From Lachnospiraceae bacterium Marseille-Q4251 (GTDB taxonomy: Bacteria > Bacillota > Clostridia > Lachnospirales > Lachnospiraceae): a stretch of 64,000 nucleotides of DNA. This document shows positions 54,856-62,864 of the stretch, one piece after another. The stretch is from contig JAGTTO010000001.1 in NCBI GenBank assembly GCA_018223435.1, forward strand, positions 186,001 to 250,000, in the 5' to 3' direction. The translations under genes were made by a program, and so were the position numbers. The notes below the pieces were generated by a model that did no database searches, was not told where the DNA came from, and saw nothing but the letters and a program-made list of their open reading frames with translations. Position 1 is the stretch's first letter. Each line of letters starts with the position of its first letter.

Positions 54856-54876
54856 TACTAAGAAAGGAGATTTTCC

Positions 54877-55356
54877 ATGGAAAAAATCACAAGCTTTACC
54901 ATAAACCACATCCTGCTCCAGCCCGGCGTCTATGTATCCCGGAAAGACTTGGCAGGCGAGACCACCGTCACCACCTTCGACATCCGCATGACCAGCCCCA
55001 ACGAGGAACCCGTTATGAACACCGCCGAGGTCCACACGATCGAGCATCTCGGAGCCACCTTCTTACGGAACCATGAGACCTGGAAATCCAGCGTTCTCTA
55101 CTTCGGCCCCATGGGCTGCCGTACCGGTTTTTACCTTCTTCTCACCGGAGACCACTCTTCCGAAGAGATTCTGCCTCTGATGATCGAAATGTTCGAGTTC
55201 ATCCGCGACTACCGCGGCGAGGTTCCCGGCGCTTCCCCGAAAGACTGCGGAAACTACCTGGATATGAATCTTGGCATGGCAAACTACCTGGCCAAACGCT
55301 TCCTGGATCAGGTCCTCTACCACATTACCCCGGACCGTCTGGTTTATCCGGAATAA
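54877..55356 (+). CDS. luxS: S-ribosylhomocysteine lyase LuxS
   Basis: Splits S-ribosylhomocysteine into homocysteine and the AI-2 precursor DPD; part of the activated methyl cycle. The 159 residues match the family. Metal ligands: the two His of VHTIEHLGATF and the later Cys in PKDCGNYLD. Catalytic Cys in GPMGCRTGFYLL. Ribosome site AAAGGAG. A long hairpin precedes it. Confidence 0.98.
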   Translation: MEKITSFTINHILLQPGVYVSRKDLAGETTVTTFDIRMTSPNEEPVMNTAEVHTIEHLGATFLRNHETWKSSVLYFGPMGCRTGFYLLLTGDHSSEEILPLMIEMFEFIRDYRGEVPGASPKDCGNYLDMNLGMANYLAKRFLDQVLYHITPDRLVYPE

Positions 55357-55364
55357 AAACGATC

Positions 55365-55420
55365 CCCCGGCTCCGTCAGGGCAGTTTTCGATCTGCCCCT
55401 CCCGGAACCGGGGTATTTTT
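55365..55420. terminator. Terminator between luxS and DUF5662 gene
   Basis: CCCCGG-c-TCCG (55365-55375) pairs with CGGA-a-CCGGGG (55403-55413), enclosing GGGCAG/CTGCCC. TATTTTTAT follows on the plus strand, fitting the end of luxS. It also lies just beyond the stop of the convergent DUF5662 gene. Confidence 0.82.
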
Positions 55421-56009
55421 ATGCCTGTTTTCTTCTTTTCTTCGGCAGCAGCTTCCGAAAATCCCGGTGAAGCGGAGCCAGATACACATGTTTCACATAG
55501 CCGTAAAGATACTCTTCTCCCCGCTGGTCCAGGATCCGGAGAAGTCCTTCGATCTCCCGTTCGGTCTTCGGATGGAGCATATAATGGGCCTTTCCTTTCA
55601 GAAAATACTCCAGCGGATCATGATCCGTATAATTTTCCCCGTTGTAGATCTTGGAGGCAGCGATCCGGTCCATCAGCATCTCCGCCACATAACGCCGTGG
55701 CATCTGCACGCCCTCAATCGGGTGTCCCGGCTTGTCGATACTGTAATCGAGCCAGTAGTCGAAATGATGCTTATTTCTGCCCTTGTGGTGGAGCCAGGCG
55801 GAGGAATAGCCCTTCGCCCGCCGTTCCGCGTCGTTGGGGCTTCGGAAACCCTGATAATATTTACAACCCACGAGAAACTCGCTGGGAGAATATTTGCTCA
55901 TATCGTGAAGCAGCCCCTGGCGGTACAGACCCACCCGGAAACAGCCCTTCGCCACAAGAATTTTGTGATGCGTGATCGTCTTAAAATGCTTGATTGCGTG
56001 AAATCCCAT
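55419..56009 (-). CDS. DUF5662 family protein
   Basis: Function unknown; 196 residues rich in His, Tyr and basic residues. Conserved-looking blocks: HFKTITHHKILVAKGCFRVG, LLHDMSKYSPSEFLVGCKYY, AWLHHKGRNKHHFDYW and GVQMPRRYVAEMLMDRIAAS. The spaced His and Asp residues (HD in LLHDMSKYSP, HHKGRNKHHFDYW) suggest a metal site, resembling HD-type proteins, but this is inference. ATG at 56009 follows GGAGGGAAGG. It starts 1 bp after the GH13-like gene, so both are probably co-transcribed. Confidence 0.82.
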   Translation of the reverse strand: MGFHAIKHFKTITHHKILVAKGCFRVGLYRQGLLHDMSKYSPSEFLVGCKYYQGFRSPNDAERRAKGYSSAWLHHKGRNKHHFDYWLDYSIDKPGHPIEGVQMPRRYVAEMLMDRIAASKIYNGENYTDHDPLEYFLKGKAHYMLHPKTEREIEGLLRILDQRGEEYLYGYVKHVYLAPLHRDFRKLLPKKRRKQA

Positions 56010-56010
56010 C

Positions 56011-57831
56011 TTACTTCCTTCCCTCCAGAACCAGAATACTTCTCGGCGGCGCCTCAAAGGATTTCTGATCGATCCATTTGATCTCCTTTTCCGGTGAGGC
56101 TCCATCCTCTGTATCAAAAACCAGCTGCCAGGAAAGTCCCTCAGGAAGCTTTGGCAAGGCGAAACTCTGCTCCTTCCAGTGAAGATTGTAGGCAACATAG
56201 AGGTATTCTCCCTCCTCACCACAGTACATCATGCCAAAATGGCGGCTGGTGGTCTCGAAATTCCCGTACCAGGCCTGCTGGCCGTGGCAAGAAACGTCCG
56301 GATATCCCAGAACCGAACCACTGGTTCCCTGAAGCTCCTTCGCCTGATGAAGAAGCGGATGCGTCTTTCGGAAAGCAATCGCCGCTTTCACAAATTCAAA
56401 CAGTTCCGCCTGCTTTTTCAGTCCGTTCCACTCCAGCCAGGAAGTCTCGTTGTCCTGGCAGTAGGGGTTGTTGTTGCCCCGCTGGCTGTTCCCAAACTCG
56501 TCTCCCGCCAGAATCATGGGCGTTCCCTGAGAAAAAAGAAGGAGCAGAAAGGCATTTTTCATCTGCTGCAGACGAAGCTCCTGGATCTTCTTTTTCCGGC
56601 TGGGGCCTTCCACGCCGCAGTTCCAGCTGAAATTGTAGGCCGGACCGTCCTGACCGCCCTCGCCGTTAGCCTCATTGTGGCGTTCCTCATAGGACACGAG
56701 ATCCATCAGAGTAAAGCCGTCGTGATGGGTAATGTAATTGATGACCGCGCACTTCGCCGGGTTCTTCCGCACCCGCCAGGTGAAGGCCGGGAGCTGGTCC
56801 TCGTCCCCTTTAAGAAAACGGCGGGCATCCACGAGGAAACCGTCGTTGTGCTCCGCCAGATTCCGGAACGCGGGCGTCTTTTTCCTTTCATAAATGTTAT
56901 CCGTATCAAACCAGGTAGAAAGAAGCTTGGTTCCCACAAACATCGGATCCCGGGCAAGAAAACGGTTCATAGAATCATTTCCCATCAGGTAAAAACCGTC
57001 CACATGGTAATCCCGTACCCAGTGCTCCAGACAGTCGAAAATCAGCCGTTCCTCCGTTCCCTCCGGGAAAAAGATCTCCATGAGGACTTCGATGCCCTCG
57101 GCGTGAAACTTTTTCACCAGATCCTTAAACTCCTTCACCGGATCTTTCACGGAGTAGGTGCTTTTCGGAGCGAAATACCGGGCTTTCCCATATCCCCAGT
57201 AATTGAGTTTCGGTTCCTGCCCTTCTTTCTGATAGGGAATATTTTTCTCCTTTTCCGGAAGAATCCGCTCATCAAAATCATACACCGGCATCAGAAGCAG
57301 CTGGTTGACGCCCAGCTCCTTCAGATAGGGGATCTTTTCTGCCAGTCCCACAAAGGTGCCCTTGTGCCGCACTCTGGAATTCTGATTCTTCGTAAAGCCT
57401 CTCACATGAAGATGATAAAGGATCCCCTCCTCATAGGGAATTTTCGGATAGCGGTCATTTTCCCAGTTATAGGCCTCAAAAGCAAAGCCACCCCGAAGGG
57501 CCGGAACGCCAGTTTCCGGATCCCACTCCCCGAAATCCTTCCGGCCCAGGATTCGCTCCGCTCTGGGGTCCACAAAGACTTCCTCACCAATCCGGTAGGC
57601 ATACTCATACCGTTCCGGGCGAAAACCTTTGAGAAAAATGGAACAGAGATCCCCCATGACCTTTTCCCCCATGGGAATCACTGCCTCCGGCTCTTCTTCC
57701 CCTTTCTGGAAAAGCAGAAGCTCCGCTGTCTCAGCTTCTGGAAGTTCCAGGGTAAAATTGACACCCTGGCCGGTCTTTGTCACTCCAGCCCTCGTCCAGT
57801 CCCCCGTCTCCGGTATCCATTGTTTTTCCAT
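56011..57831 (-). CDS. GH13/GlgX-like protein lacking catalytic residues (pseudoenzyme)
   Basis: Related to isoamylase/glycogen debranching enzymes; 606 residues. N-terminal CBM48-like region (about 1-105), then the GH13-type barrel: HLHVRGFTKNQNSRV, LGVNQLLLMPVYDFDE, YWGYGKARYFAPKSTYS. Region IV is intact (THHDGFTLMDLVSYEERHNEANGEGG). Where active enzymes read GFRFD (nucleophile Asp) this one reads GFYLM. The general-acid Glu segment (IAEPWD) reads LLSTWFDTD, and region I (VVxNH) reads EIFFPEG. The start at 57831 is 8 bases after GGGGG; the ATG at 57837, overlapping the ABC-F stop by 4 bp, is the alternative. It follows the ABC-F gene. Confidence 0.85.
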   Translation of the reverse strand: MEKQWIPETGDWTRAGVTKTGQGVNFTLELPEAETAELLLFQKGEEEPEAVIPMGEKVMGDLCSIFLKGFRPERYEYAYRIGEEVFVDPRAERILGRKDFGEWDPETGVPALRGGFAFEAYNWENDRYPKIPYEEGILYHLHVRGFTKNQNSRVRHKGTFVGLAEKIPYLKELGVNQLLLMPVYDFDERILPEKEKNIPYQKEGQEPKLNYWGYGKARYFAPKSTYSVKDPVKEFKDLVKKFHAEGIEVLMEIFFPEGTEERLIFDCLEHWVRDYHVDGFYLMGNDSMNRFLARDPMFVGTKLLSTWFDTDNIYERKKTPAFRNLAEHNDGFLVDARRFLKGDEDQLPAFTWRVRKNPAKCAVINYITHHDGFTLMDLVSYEERHNEANGEGGQDGPAYNFSWNCGVEGPSRKKKIQELRLQQMKNAFLLLLFSQGTPMILAGDEFGNSQRGNNNPYCQDNETSWLEWNGLKKQAELFEFVKAAIAFRKTHPLLHQAKELQGTSGSVLGYPDVSCHGQQAWYGNFETTSRHFGMMYCGEEGEYLYVAYNLHWKEQSFALPKLPEGLSWQLVFDTEDGASPEKEIKWIDQKSFEAPPRSILVLEGRK

Positions 57832-57833
57832 GG

Positions 57834-59642
57834 TCATTTCCCCCGTTCCTGTTCGATCCGCTCGGCAAGGTCCGTGAGATACTCCCAGCGCTCCATTTTC
57901 TCCATCAGCTTCTCTTCCGTCTCCTCTTTTTCCTTCGTGAGGGCACTCAGCTTCGGATAATCCGTGGAGTTTCGGACAATCTCAAGATCCAGCTCCTTGA
58001 CTTTTTCCTCCAGTGCCTCGATCTCCTCGTCGATGACCGCATATTCCTTTTCTTCATTATAAGTAAATTTCAGCTTTCTGGTTCTCGGTTTTTCCGTCTT
58101 TTCCTTCGGAGCCTCCGCTTCCTCTGCTTTCACCGGAGTTCCATTTTCCTCCGCCCGGGCCGCCGAAGCCACCTGATAATCAGAGAAACCGCCCTCATAC
58201 TGGCGTATTTTCCCATTCTCTTCAAAAGCAAACATCCGCCGCACCACACGGTCCAGGAAATAACGGTCATGAGAAACCGTGATCACGATGCCGTCGAAAC
58301 CGTCCAAATAATCCTCCAGGATCGTCAGGGTCCGGATATCGAGATCGTTGGTGGGCTCATCCAGGATCAGCACATTGGGCGCTGTCATCAGGATCCGCAA
58401 AAGATACAGTCGTCGTTTCTCTCCGCCGGAGAGCTTTCCGATGAGGCTCCACTGCATGGCCCCGTCAAAAAGGAAGCGCTCCAGCATCTGTGCCGCCGTG
58501 ATCGTCCCTTCTGTGGTCTGGACATACTCGCCCGCTTCCTTAATATAATCAATGACCCGCATATTATCATCCAGAGACTCGCTCTCCTGGGAAAAATAAC
58601 CGATTTTTACGGTCTGGCCGATCTCAATGGTACCGGCATCCGGCTCCACCTCACCGACAATCATTTTCAATAGGGTACTCTTTCCGCAGCCGTTCGGTCC
58701 CGTGATTCCCACGCGGTCGCCCTTGAGGAAAATGTAGGTGAAATCCCGGATCAGCTGCCGGTCTCCATAAGCTTTGCAAAGACCTTCCACTTCCACGGTC
58801 TTTCTGCCCAGCCGGGAACTCAAGGAGCTCATCTGCACCTGGCTCTCTTCTGCTGGGCCGTCCTTTTCCTGCATGATCTCAATCCGCTGAATGTGAGCCT
58901 TCTGCTTCGTGGAACGGGCTCTGGCTCCCCGCATGAGCCATTCAAGTTCTTTCCTCAAGATGCTCTGGCGCTTCCGCTCCGTCGCGATCTCCATATTCTG
59001 ACGCTCTTCCTTAAGGCGTACAAACTCGGAATAGCTGCCGGGGTAACTGTAAATTTTTCCCTGATCCACTTCCACAATCCGGGTGGCCACACGGTCCAGG
59101 AAATAACGGTCATGGGTAACCATCACGAGGGCTCCACGGAAACGGATCAGAAAGTCCTCGAGCCACTGGGCCATCTGACCGTCCAGATGGTTGGTGGGCT
59201 CGTCCAGAATCAGGATATCCGGCTCCTTTAAGAGTACATTGGCCAGAGCCACTCTCTTTTTCTGGCCGCCGGAAAGCTGGTGTACCGACTTTTCAAATTC
59301 GTCGATCCCCAGGGACAGAAGCATCGTCTTGGCCTCGCTCTCGATGCTCCATTCGTTGATCTTGTTTTTGTTCCCCGCAAGGGCTGCCTGAAGAACAGTC
59401 ATTCCCTCCTCAAACTCCGGCTTCTGGGGAAGATAACCCAGGACCAGGTTGTTTCCCAGGGTCACTTTGCCGCTGTCCGGCTCCTCCAGACCGGCGATGA
59501 TCTTGAGCAGAGTACTTTTTCCCGTTCCGTTGACGCCGATGACGCCGATCTTTTCGCCCTCGTTGACGGAGAAATCCGCCTGGTCAAAGACCTGTCTCTC
59601 GGTAAATACTTTGGAAAGATTTTCTATCGTGAGTAAATTCAT
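57834..59642 (-). CDS. ABC-F family ATPase (Uup/YdiF type)
   Basis: Soluble protein with two ATPase domains and no membrane domain; ABC-F proteins act on the ribosome in translation. The 602 residues carry Walker A GVNGTGKST and GPNGCGKST, signatures LSGGQKKRVALA and LSGGEKRRLYLL, and Walker B LILDEPTNHLD and LILDEPTNDLD. The interdomain linker is charged. A C-terminal coiled coil (about 530-600) fits the Uup/YdiF branch. The ATG at 59642 has GGGAG about 10 bases upstream. It overlaps the following GH13-like gene at the alternative start. No evidence for antibiotic resistance. Confidence 0.95.
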   Translation of the reverse strand: MNLLTIENLSKVFTERQVFDQADFSVNEGEKIGVIGVNGTGKSTLLKIIAGLEEPDSGKVTLGNNLVLGYLPQKPEFEEGMTVLQAALAGNKNKINEWSIESEAKTMLLSLGIDEFEKSVHQLSGGQKKRVALANVLLKEPDILILDEPTNHLDGQMAQWLEDFLIRFRGALVMVTHDRYFLDRVATRIVEVDQGKIYSYPGSYSEFVRLKEERQNMEIATERKRQSILRKELEWLMRGARARSTKQKAHIQRIEIMQEKDGPAEESQVQMSSLSSRLGRKTVEVEGLCKAYGDRQLIRDFTYIFLKGDRVGITGPNGCGKSTLLKMIVGEVEPDAGTIEIGQTVKIGYFSQESESLDDNMRVIDYIKEAGEYVQTTEGTITAAQMLERFLFDGAMQWSLIGKLSGGEKRRLYLLRILMTAPNVLILDEPTNDLDIRTLTILEDYLDGFDGIVITVSHDRYFLDRVVRRMFAFEENGKIRQYEGGFSDYQVASAARAEENGTPVKAEEAEAPKEKTEKPRTRKLKFTYNEEKEYAVIDEEIEALEEKVKELDLEIVRNSTDYPKLSALTKEKEETEEKLMEKMERWEYLTDLAERIEQERGK

Positions 59643-59662
59643 TCTGTTTCGGCTCCCATCTC

Positions 59663-60415
59663 TCAAAAGATCTCAAGTTCCACCGGACAATGGTCGGAAC
59701 CGAAGATCTCCGTATGAATTTTTGCGTCCTTCAGTTCGTCTTTCAGAACCTCAGATACCAGAAAATAGTCGATACGCCAGCCGGCGTTCTTCTCCCTCGC
59801 ATGAAAACGGTAAGACCACCAGGAATAGATCCCGGTCTCCTCAGGATAAAAATACCGGAACGTATCCACAAAACCTTCTTTCAGAAGCTCGGAAAATCTG
59901 GCTCTCTCCTCATCGGTGAAGCCGGCATTTTTCCGGTTGGTCTTGGGATTTTTAAGATCAATCTCCTGATGGGCCACATTCAGGTCGCCGCAGAAGATCA
60001 CGGGCTTTTTCTCCTCCAGCTTTTTGAGATAAGCCAGAAAAGCTTTTTCCCACTCCATCCGGTAATCCAGGCGTTTCAAGCCGTCCTGGGAGTTGGGCGT
60101 GTAGACGGTGACAAAATAAAATTTCTCATATTCCAGGGTAATGACCCGACCCTCATGGTCGTGCTCCGGGATTCCAATTCCATAGGCAGCGCTTAAAGGT
60201 TCTTCCTTCGTAAAAATAGCCGTGCCGGAATAACCTTTTTTCTCCGCATAGTTCCAGTACTGGTGGTAGCCGGGAAGCTCCAGCGCCAGCTGCCCCTCAG
60301 AAAGCTTCGTCTCCTGCAGGCAGAAAATATCCGCGTTCAGACTCTTGAACGCGTCCATAAACCCTTTGGTCATGCAGGCTCTCAGGCCATTCACATTCCA
60401 GGATATCAATTTCAT
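59663..60415 (-). CDS. xth: Exodeoxyribonuclease III / AP endonuclease
   Basis: Base-excision repair nuclease; 250 residues. The N-terminus [13 protein letters not shown] is diagnostic. Catalytic and metal residues appear in [22 protein letters not shown] (D and N), the YSWWSYR segment and the C-terminal [11 protein letters not shown] (His). ATG at 60415 is 10 bases after AAAGGAG. Confidence 0.97.
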   Translation of the reverse strand: MKLISWNVNGLRACMTKGFMDAFKSLNADIFCLQETKLSEGQLALELPGYHQYWNYAEKKGYSGTAIFTKEEPLSAAYGIGIPEHDHEGRVITLEYEKFYFVTVYTPNSQDGLKRLDYRMEWEKAFLAYLKKLEEKKPVIFCGDLNVAHQEIDLKNPKTNRKNAGFTDEERARFSELLKEGFVDTFRYFYPEETGIYSWWSYRFHAREKNAGWRIDYFLVSEVLKDELKDAKIHTEIFGSDHCPVELEIF

Positions 60416-60449
60416 TATATACAAGCTCCTTTACTTTTCACTATCCTTC

Positions 60450-60478
60450 ATTATAGCCGACCTCTCCGGGTTTGTACA
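60450..60478 (-). promoter_or_regulatory. Promoter of xth operon
   Basis: On the minus strand, TGTACA (60473-60478), a 17-bp spacer and TATAAT (60450-60455), 34 bp before the xth start. The -35 is a 4/6 match, identical to that of tmcAL. Confidence 0.7.
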
Positions 60479-60573
60479 GGTTTTTCATAATAGGGCTTGC
60501 TTTTTTCATATGCATCTGATAAAGTGAAACTACACATCTTAACGTGAATCTAATAGAAAATGAGGTATCAGAA

Positions 60574-60945
60574 ATGAGCGATTTAGAAAATAATAATGGC
60601 GTAACCCCCTGCACCAGCGAAGACTGCAGCGGCTGCGAAGGCTGCGGAACCGACGGAGAAGCTACCGTTACCCTGACTCTGGACGATGGAACCGTTCAGG
60701 AGTGCGCCGTACTTACCATCTTCCCGGTAGACGACAAACAGTACATTGCCCTCCTTCCGCTGGATGAGAACGGCGAGAACGACGACGGAGAGGTTTACAT
60801 CTACCGTTTCCAGGAAGTCAACGGCGAACCGAGCCTGGACAACATCATGGACGACGACGAGTACGAGAGAGTTGCAGACGCTTTCGACGAGCTTCTGGAT
60901 GACTCTGAGTACGACGAGCTGGTTGATGCAGACGACGAAAACTAA
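60574..60945 (+). CDS. DUF1292-domain acidic protein
   Basis: Function unknown. The 123 residues are strongly acidic, with tail DDDEYERVADAFDELLDD. The DUF1292 core is TVTLTLDDGTVQECAVLTIFPVDDKQYIALLPLDE. An N-terminal cluster of four Cys (PCTSEDCSGCEGCG) within 13 residues could bind metal. ATG 60574 has GAGGT 8 bases upstream; a GTG at 60544 is possible but has no ribosome site. Single-gene unit on the plus strand with its own terminator. Confidence 0.88.
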   Translation: MSDLENNNGVTPCTSEDCSGCEGCGTDGEATVTLTLDDGTVQECAVLTIFPVDDKQYIALLPLDENGENDDGEVYIYRFQEVNGEPSLDNIMDDDEYERVADAFDELLDDSEYDELVDADDEN

Positions 60946-60954
60946 GAGAAAATG

Positions 60955-61004
60955 AAAAACTGGCAGATGAGAGATACTGTATTCTTTCATCTGCCAGTTT
61001 TTTT
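60955..61004 (+). terminator. Terminator of the DUF1292 gene
   Basis: A perfect stem AAAACTGGCAGATGA with TCATCTGCCAGTTTT (about 60956-60970 with 60987-61001), loop 16, followed by further Ts. Confidence 0.92.
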
Positions 61005-61017
61005 ATGCTCGTTTAAA

Positions 61018-62862
61018 TCAGCTCTTAGCGGCCGGTTTTGCCCGGAGTTCATCGAGAAAACGGGAAACATCCTGCTTTTTTCCGTACCGTTCCTTGGCGT
61101 AATAGAGATGAAGCCGGTCTTTTGCCCGGGTCATCCCCACATAGAACATCCGCCGCTCCTCCTCAAGATCCGCCTCCAAAGTCGCTTTCCGGTGAGGAAT
61201 CGTTCCCTCATTGATATCCACGATAAAAACAACGGGAAACTCCAGCCCCTTGGAGCTGTGGAGCGTCGTCAACGTCACCGTATCCTCTTCCCTGTTTTTC
61301 TCCCGGTTCTGGCTCTTTAACGTCTCTTTATATTCTTCCATATGCTGAAACCAGTCCTCAAAAGAGTCAAAGCCCTTCGCCGCCTCCTGAAGCTCATTTA
61401 AAACTTCCAAAAGCTCCTCCACCCGGATATGCCGGTACTCGGCGTACTCGGAAAGATATTCCTCATAGCCCACACCGTTTCGGATGTAGTTCACCGCCGC
61501 GTAAGGCTTCAGCCGGCTGATCACCGTGAGATCGCTCTCCAGCTTATCCAGCCTATCCAGCATCCAGTCCTTGTCCTCGTAGGCCCGCCGGAGGGACAGA
61601 AAGGAAATCTCACTGTCCTGAAGCACATCCCGGCTCAGATAGCGCTTGGGGCGGTTCGCAATCTTCAGGAAATCCTGACGTTTCCGGCTGCCCTGGGCCA
61701 TATGGATATAGGTGATGAGATCCTGGGCGATCCAGTGCTCGTAAATATTCGGCAGGCTGTCCCTCATCTGGAAAGGAATGTTGTATTCCATGAATTTTTC
61801 CACCAGAGGCCGGGCCGCCGTGTTCGTCCGGAAAAGCACAGCCATATCCCTTAAGGCCACACCTTTTTTCTGATATTCCCGCACCTTTTCCAGCACAAAG
61901 CCATTCTCCTGCCCCTGGTTCACAAAGCCGTGAATCTCGATAGGCTCTCCTTTTTCCCGGACACCATGGATATCCTTCGGGTACCGGGCATGGTTATTCT
62001 TGATGACCTTCCCCGCCGCCCGGATGATATTTTCCACAGAGCGGTAATTTTCCGCCAGAGTCACAGTCTCCGCCTCCGGGTAATCCTTCTTAAAATTTAG
62101 CATGATCTCCGGCCGGGCTCCCCGGAACCGGTAGATCGACTGGTCGTCATCTCCCACGATAAAAAGGTTGTTCTCCGGAGCCGCCAGAAGCCGGATCGTG
62201 TCATACTGAATCTGGTTGATATCCTGAAATTCGTCAATCAGAATATAGCGGAACCGCTTCTGCCAGCCTGCCAGGATATCCGGCCGCTGGGAAAGAAGCT
62301 CATAGCACATTACCAGCATATCATCAAAATCCAGCAGCCGTTCCTTCTGAAGCTTTTCCTGGTACCCGTTGAAAAATTTCCGGAACAGCTCCTCGGAACA
62401 GTTTTTGGAATAATAGTTTTCCAGAGGGATCCGGTCATTTTTTACCAGACTGATCTCGCCGATGATGCCGGCAAGAAATTCATTTTCATCTTCGATCTCC
62501 AGGTGGTGTTGGGAAAGAAGCTCCCGCAAGAACTGATATTTCTGTTCCTCCCGGATGATATTGGCCGCGCTGAGCCCGTACGCCTGACGAAGAATCCAGA
62601 AAAAAACAGAATGAAAGGTCCCGAAGGTCACCGGACAGGAACATCCGCCCATCAGGACCTGAAACCGCTCTTTCATCTCCAGAGCGGCTGCTTTTGTGAA
62701 AGTGATGACAAGGATCGACATGGAAGAAATCTTTTTCTCCTCAATAAGAAAGCGGGTCCGGGCGGTGATCACTGTCGTTTTCCCCGATCCCGGACCTGCC
62801 AGACAGAGAAGCGGTCCTTTTACATGAGAGACGGCTTTTTTCTGGCTTTCACTTAATGCCAT
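61018..62862 (-). CDS. UvrD/Rep-family ATP-dependent DNA helicase
   Basis: Superfamily 1A 3'-5' helicase, 614 residues, shorter than PcrA/UvrD (about 720-750). Motifs in order: LAGPGSGKTTVITAR (Ia Walker A), ILIDEFQDINQIQ (II), GDDDQSIYRFRGA (III), TLAENYRS (IV), LTTLHSSKGLEFPVVFIV (V) and YVGMTRAKDRLHLYY (VI). All ATPase residues are intact. The ATG lies 2 bp after the gltX stop with no clear ribosome site, so translation is likely coupled. Confidence 0.95.
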   Translation of the reverse strand: MALSESQKKAVSHVKGPLLCLAGPGSGKTTVITARTRFLIEEKKISSMSILVITFTKAAALEMKERFQVLMGGCSCPVTFGTFHSVFFWILRQAYGLSAANIIREEQKYQFLRELLSQHHLEIEDENEFLAGIIGEISLVKNDRIPLENYYSKNCSEELFRKFFNGYQEKLQKERLLDFDDMLVMCYELLSQRPDILAGWQKRFRYILIDEFQDINQIQYDTIRLLAAPENNLFIVGDDDQSIYRFRGARPEIMLNFKKDYPEAETVTLAENYRSVENIIRAAGKVIKNNHARYPKDIHGVREKGEPIEIHGFVNQGQENGFVLEKVREYQKKGVALRDMAVLFRTNTAARPLVEKFMEYNIPFQMRDSLPNIYEHWIAQDLITYIHMAQGSRKRQDFLKIANRPKRYLSRDVLQDSEISFLSLRRAYEDKDWMLDRLDKLESDLTVISRLKPYAAVNYIRNGVGYEEYLSEYAEYRHIRVEELLEVLNELQEAAKGFDSFEDWFQHMEEYKETLKSQNREKNREEDTVTLTTLHSSKGLEFPVVFIVDINEGTIPHRKATLEADLEEERRMFYVGMTRAKDRLHLYYAKERYGKKQDVSRFLDELRAKPAAKS

Positions 62863-62864
62863 AC

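Noticed and set aside
56179..57960. 593-codon open frame opposite the GH13-like gene
   Set aside because: No start signals or known motifs; the GH13 frame is clearly coding by homology and ribosome site.
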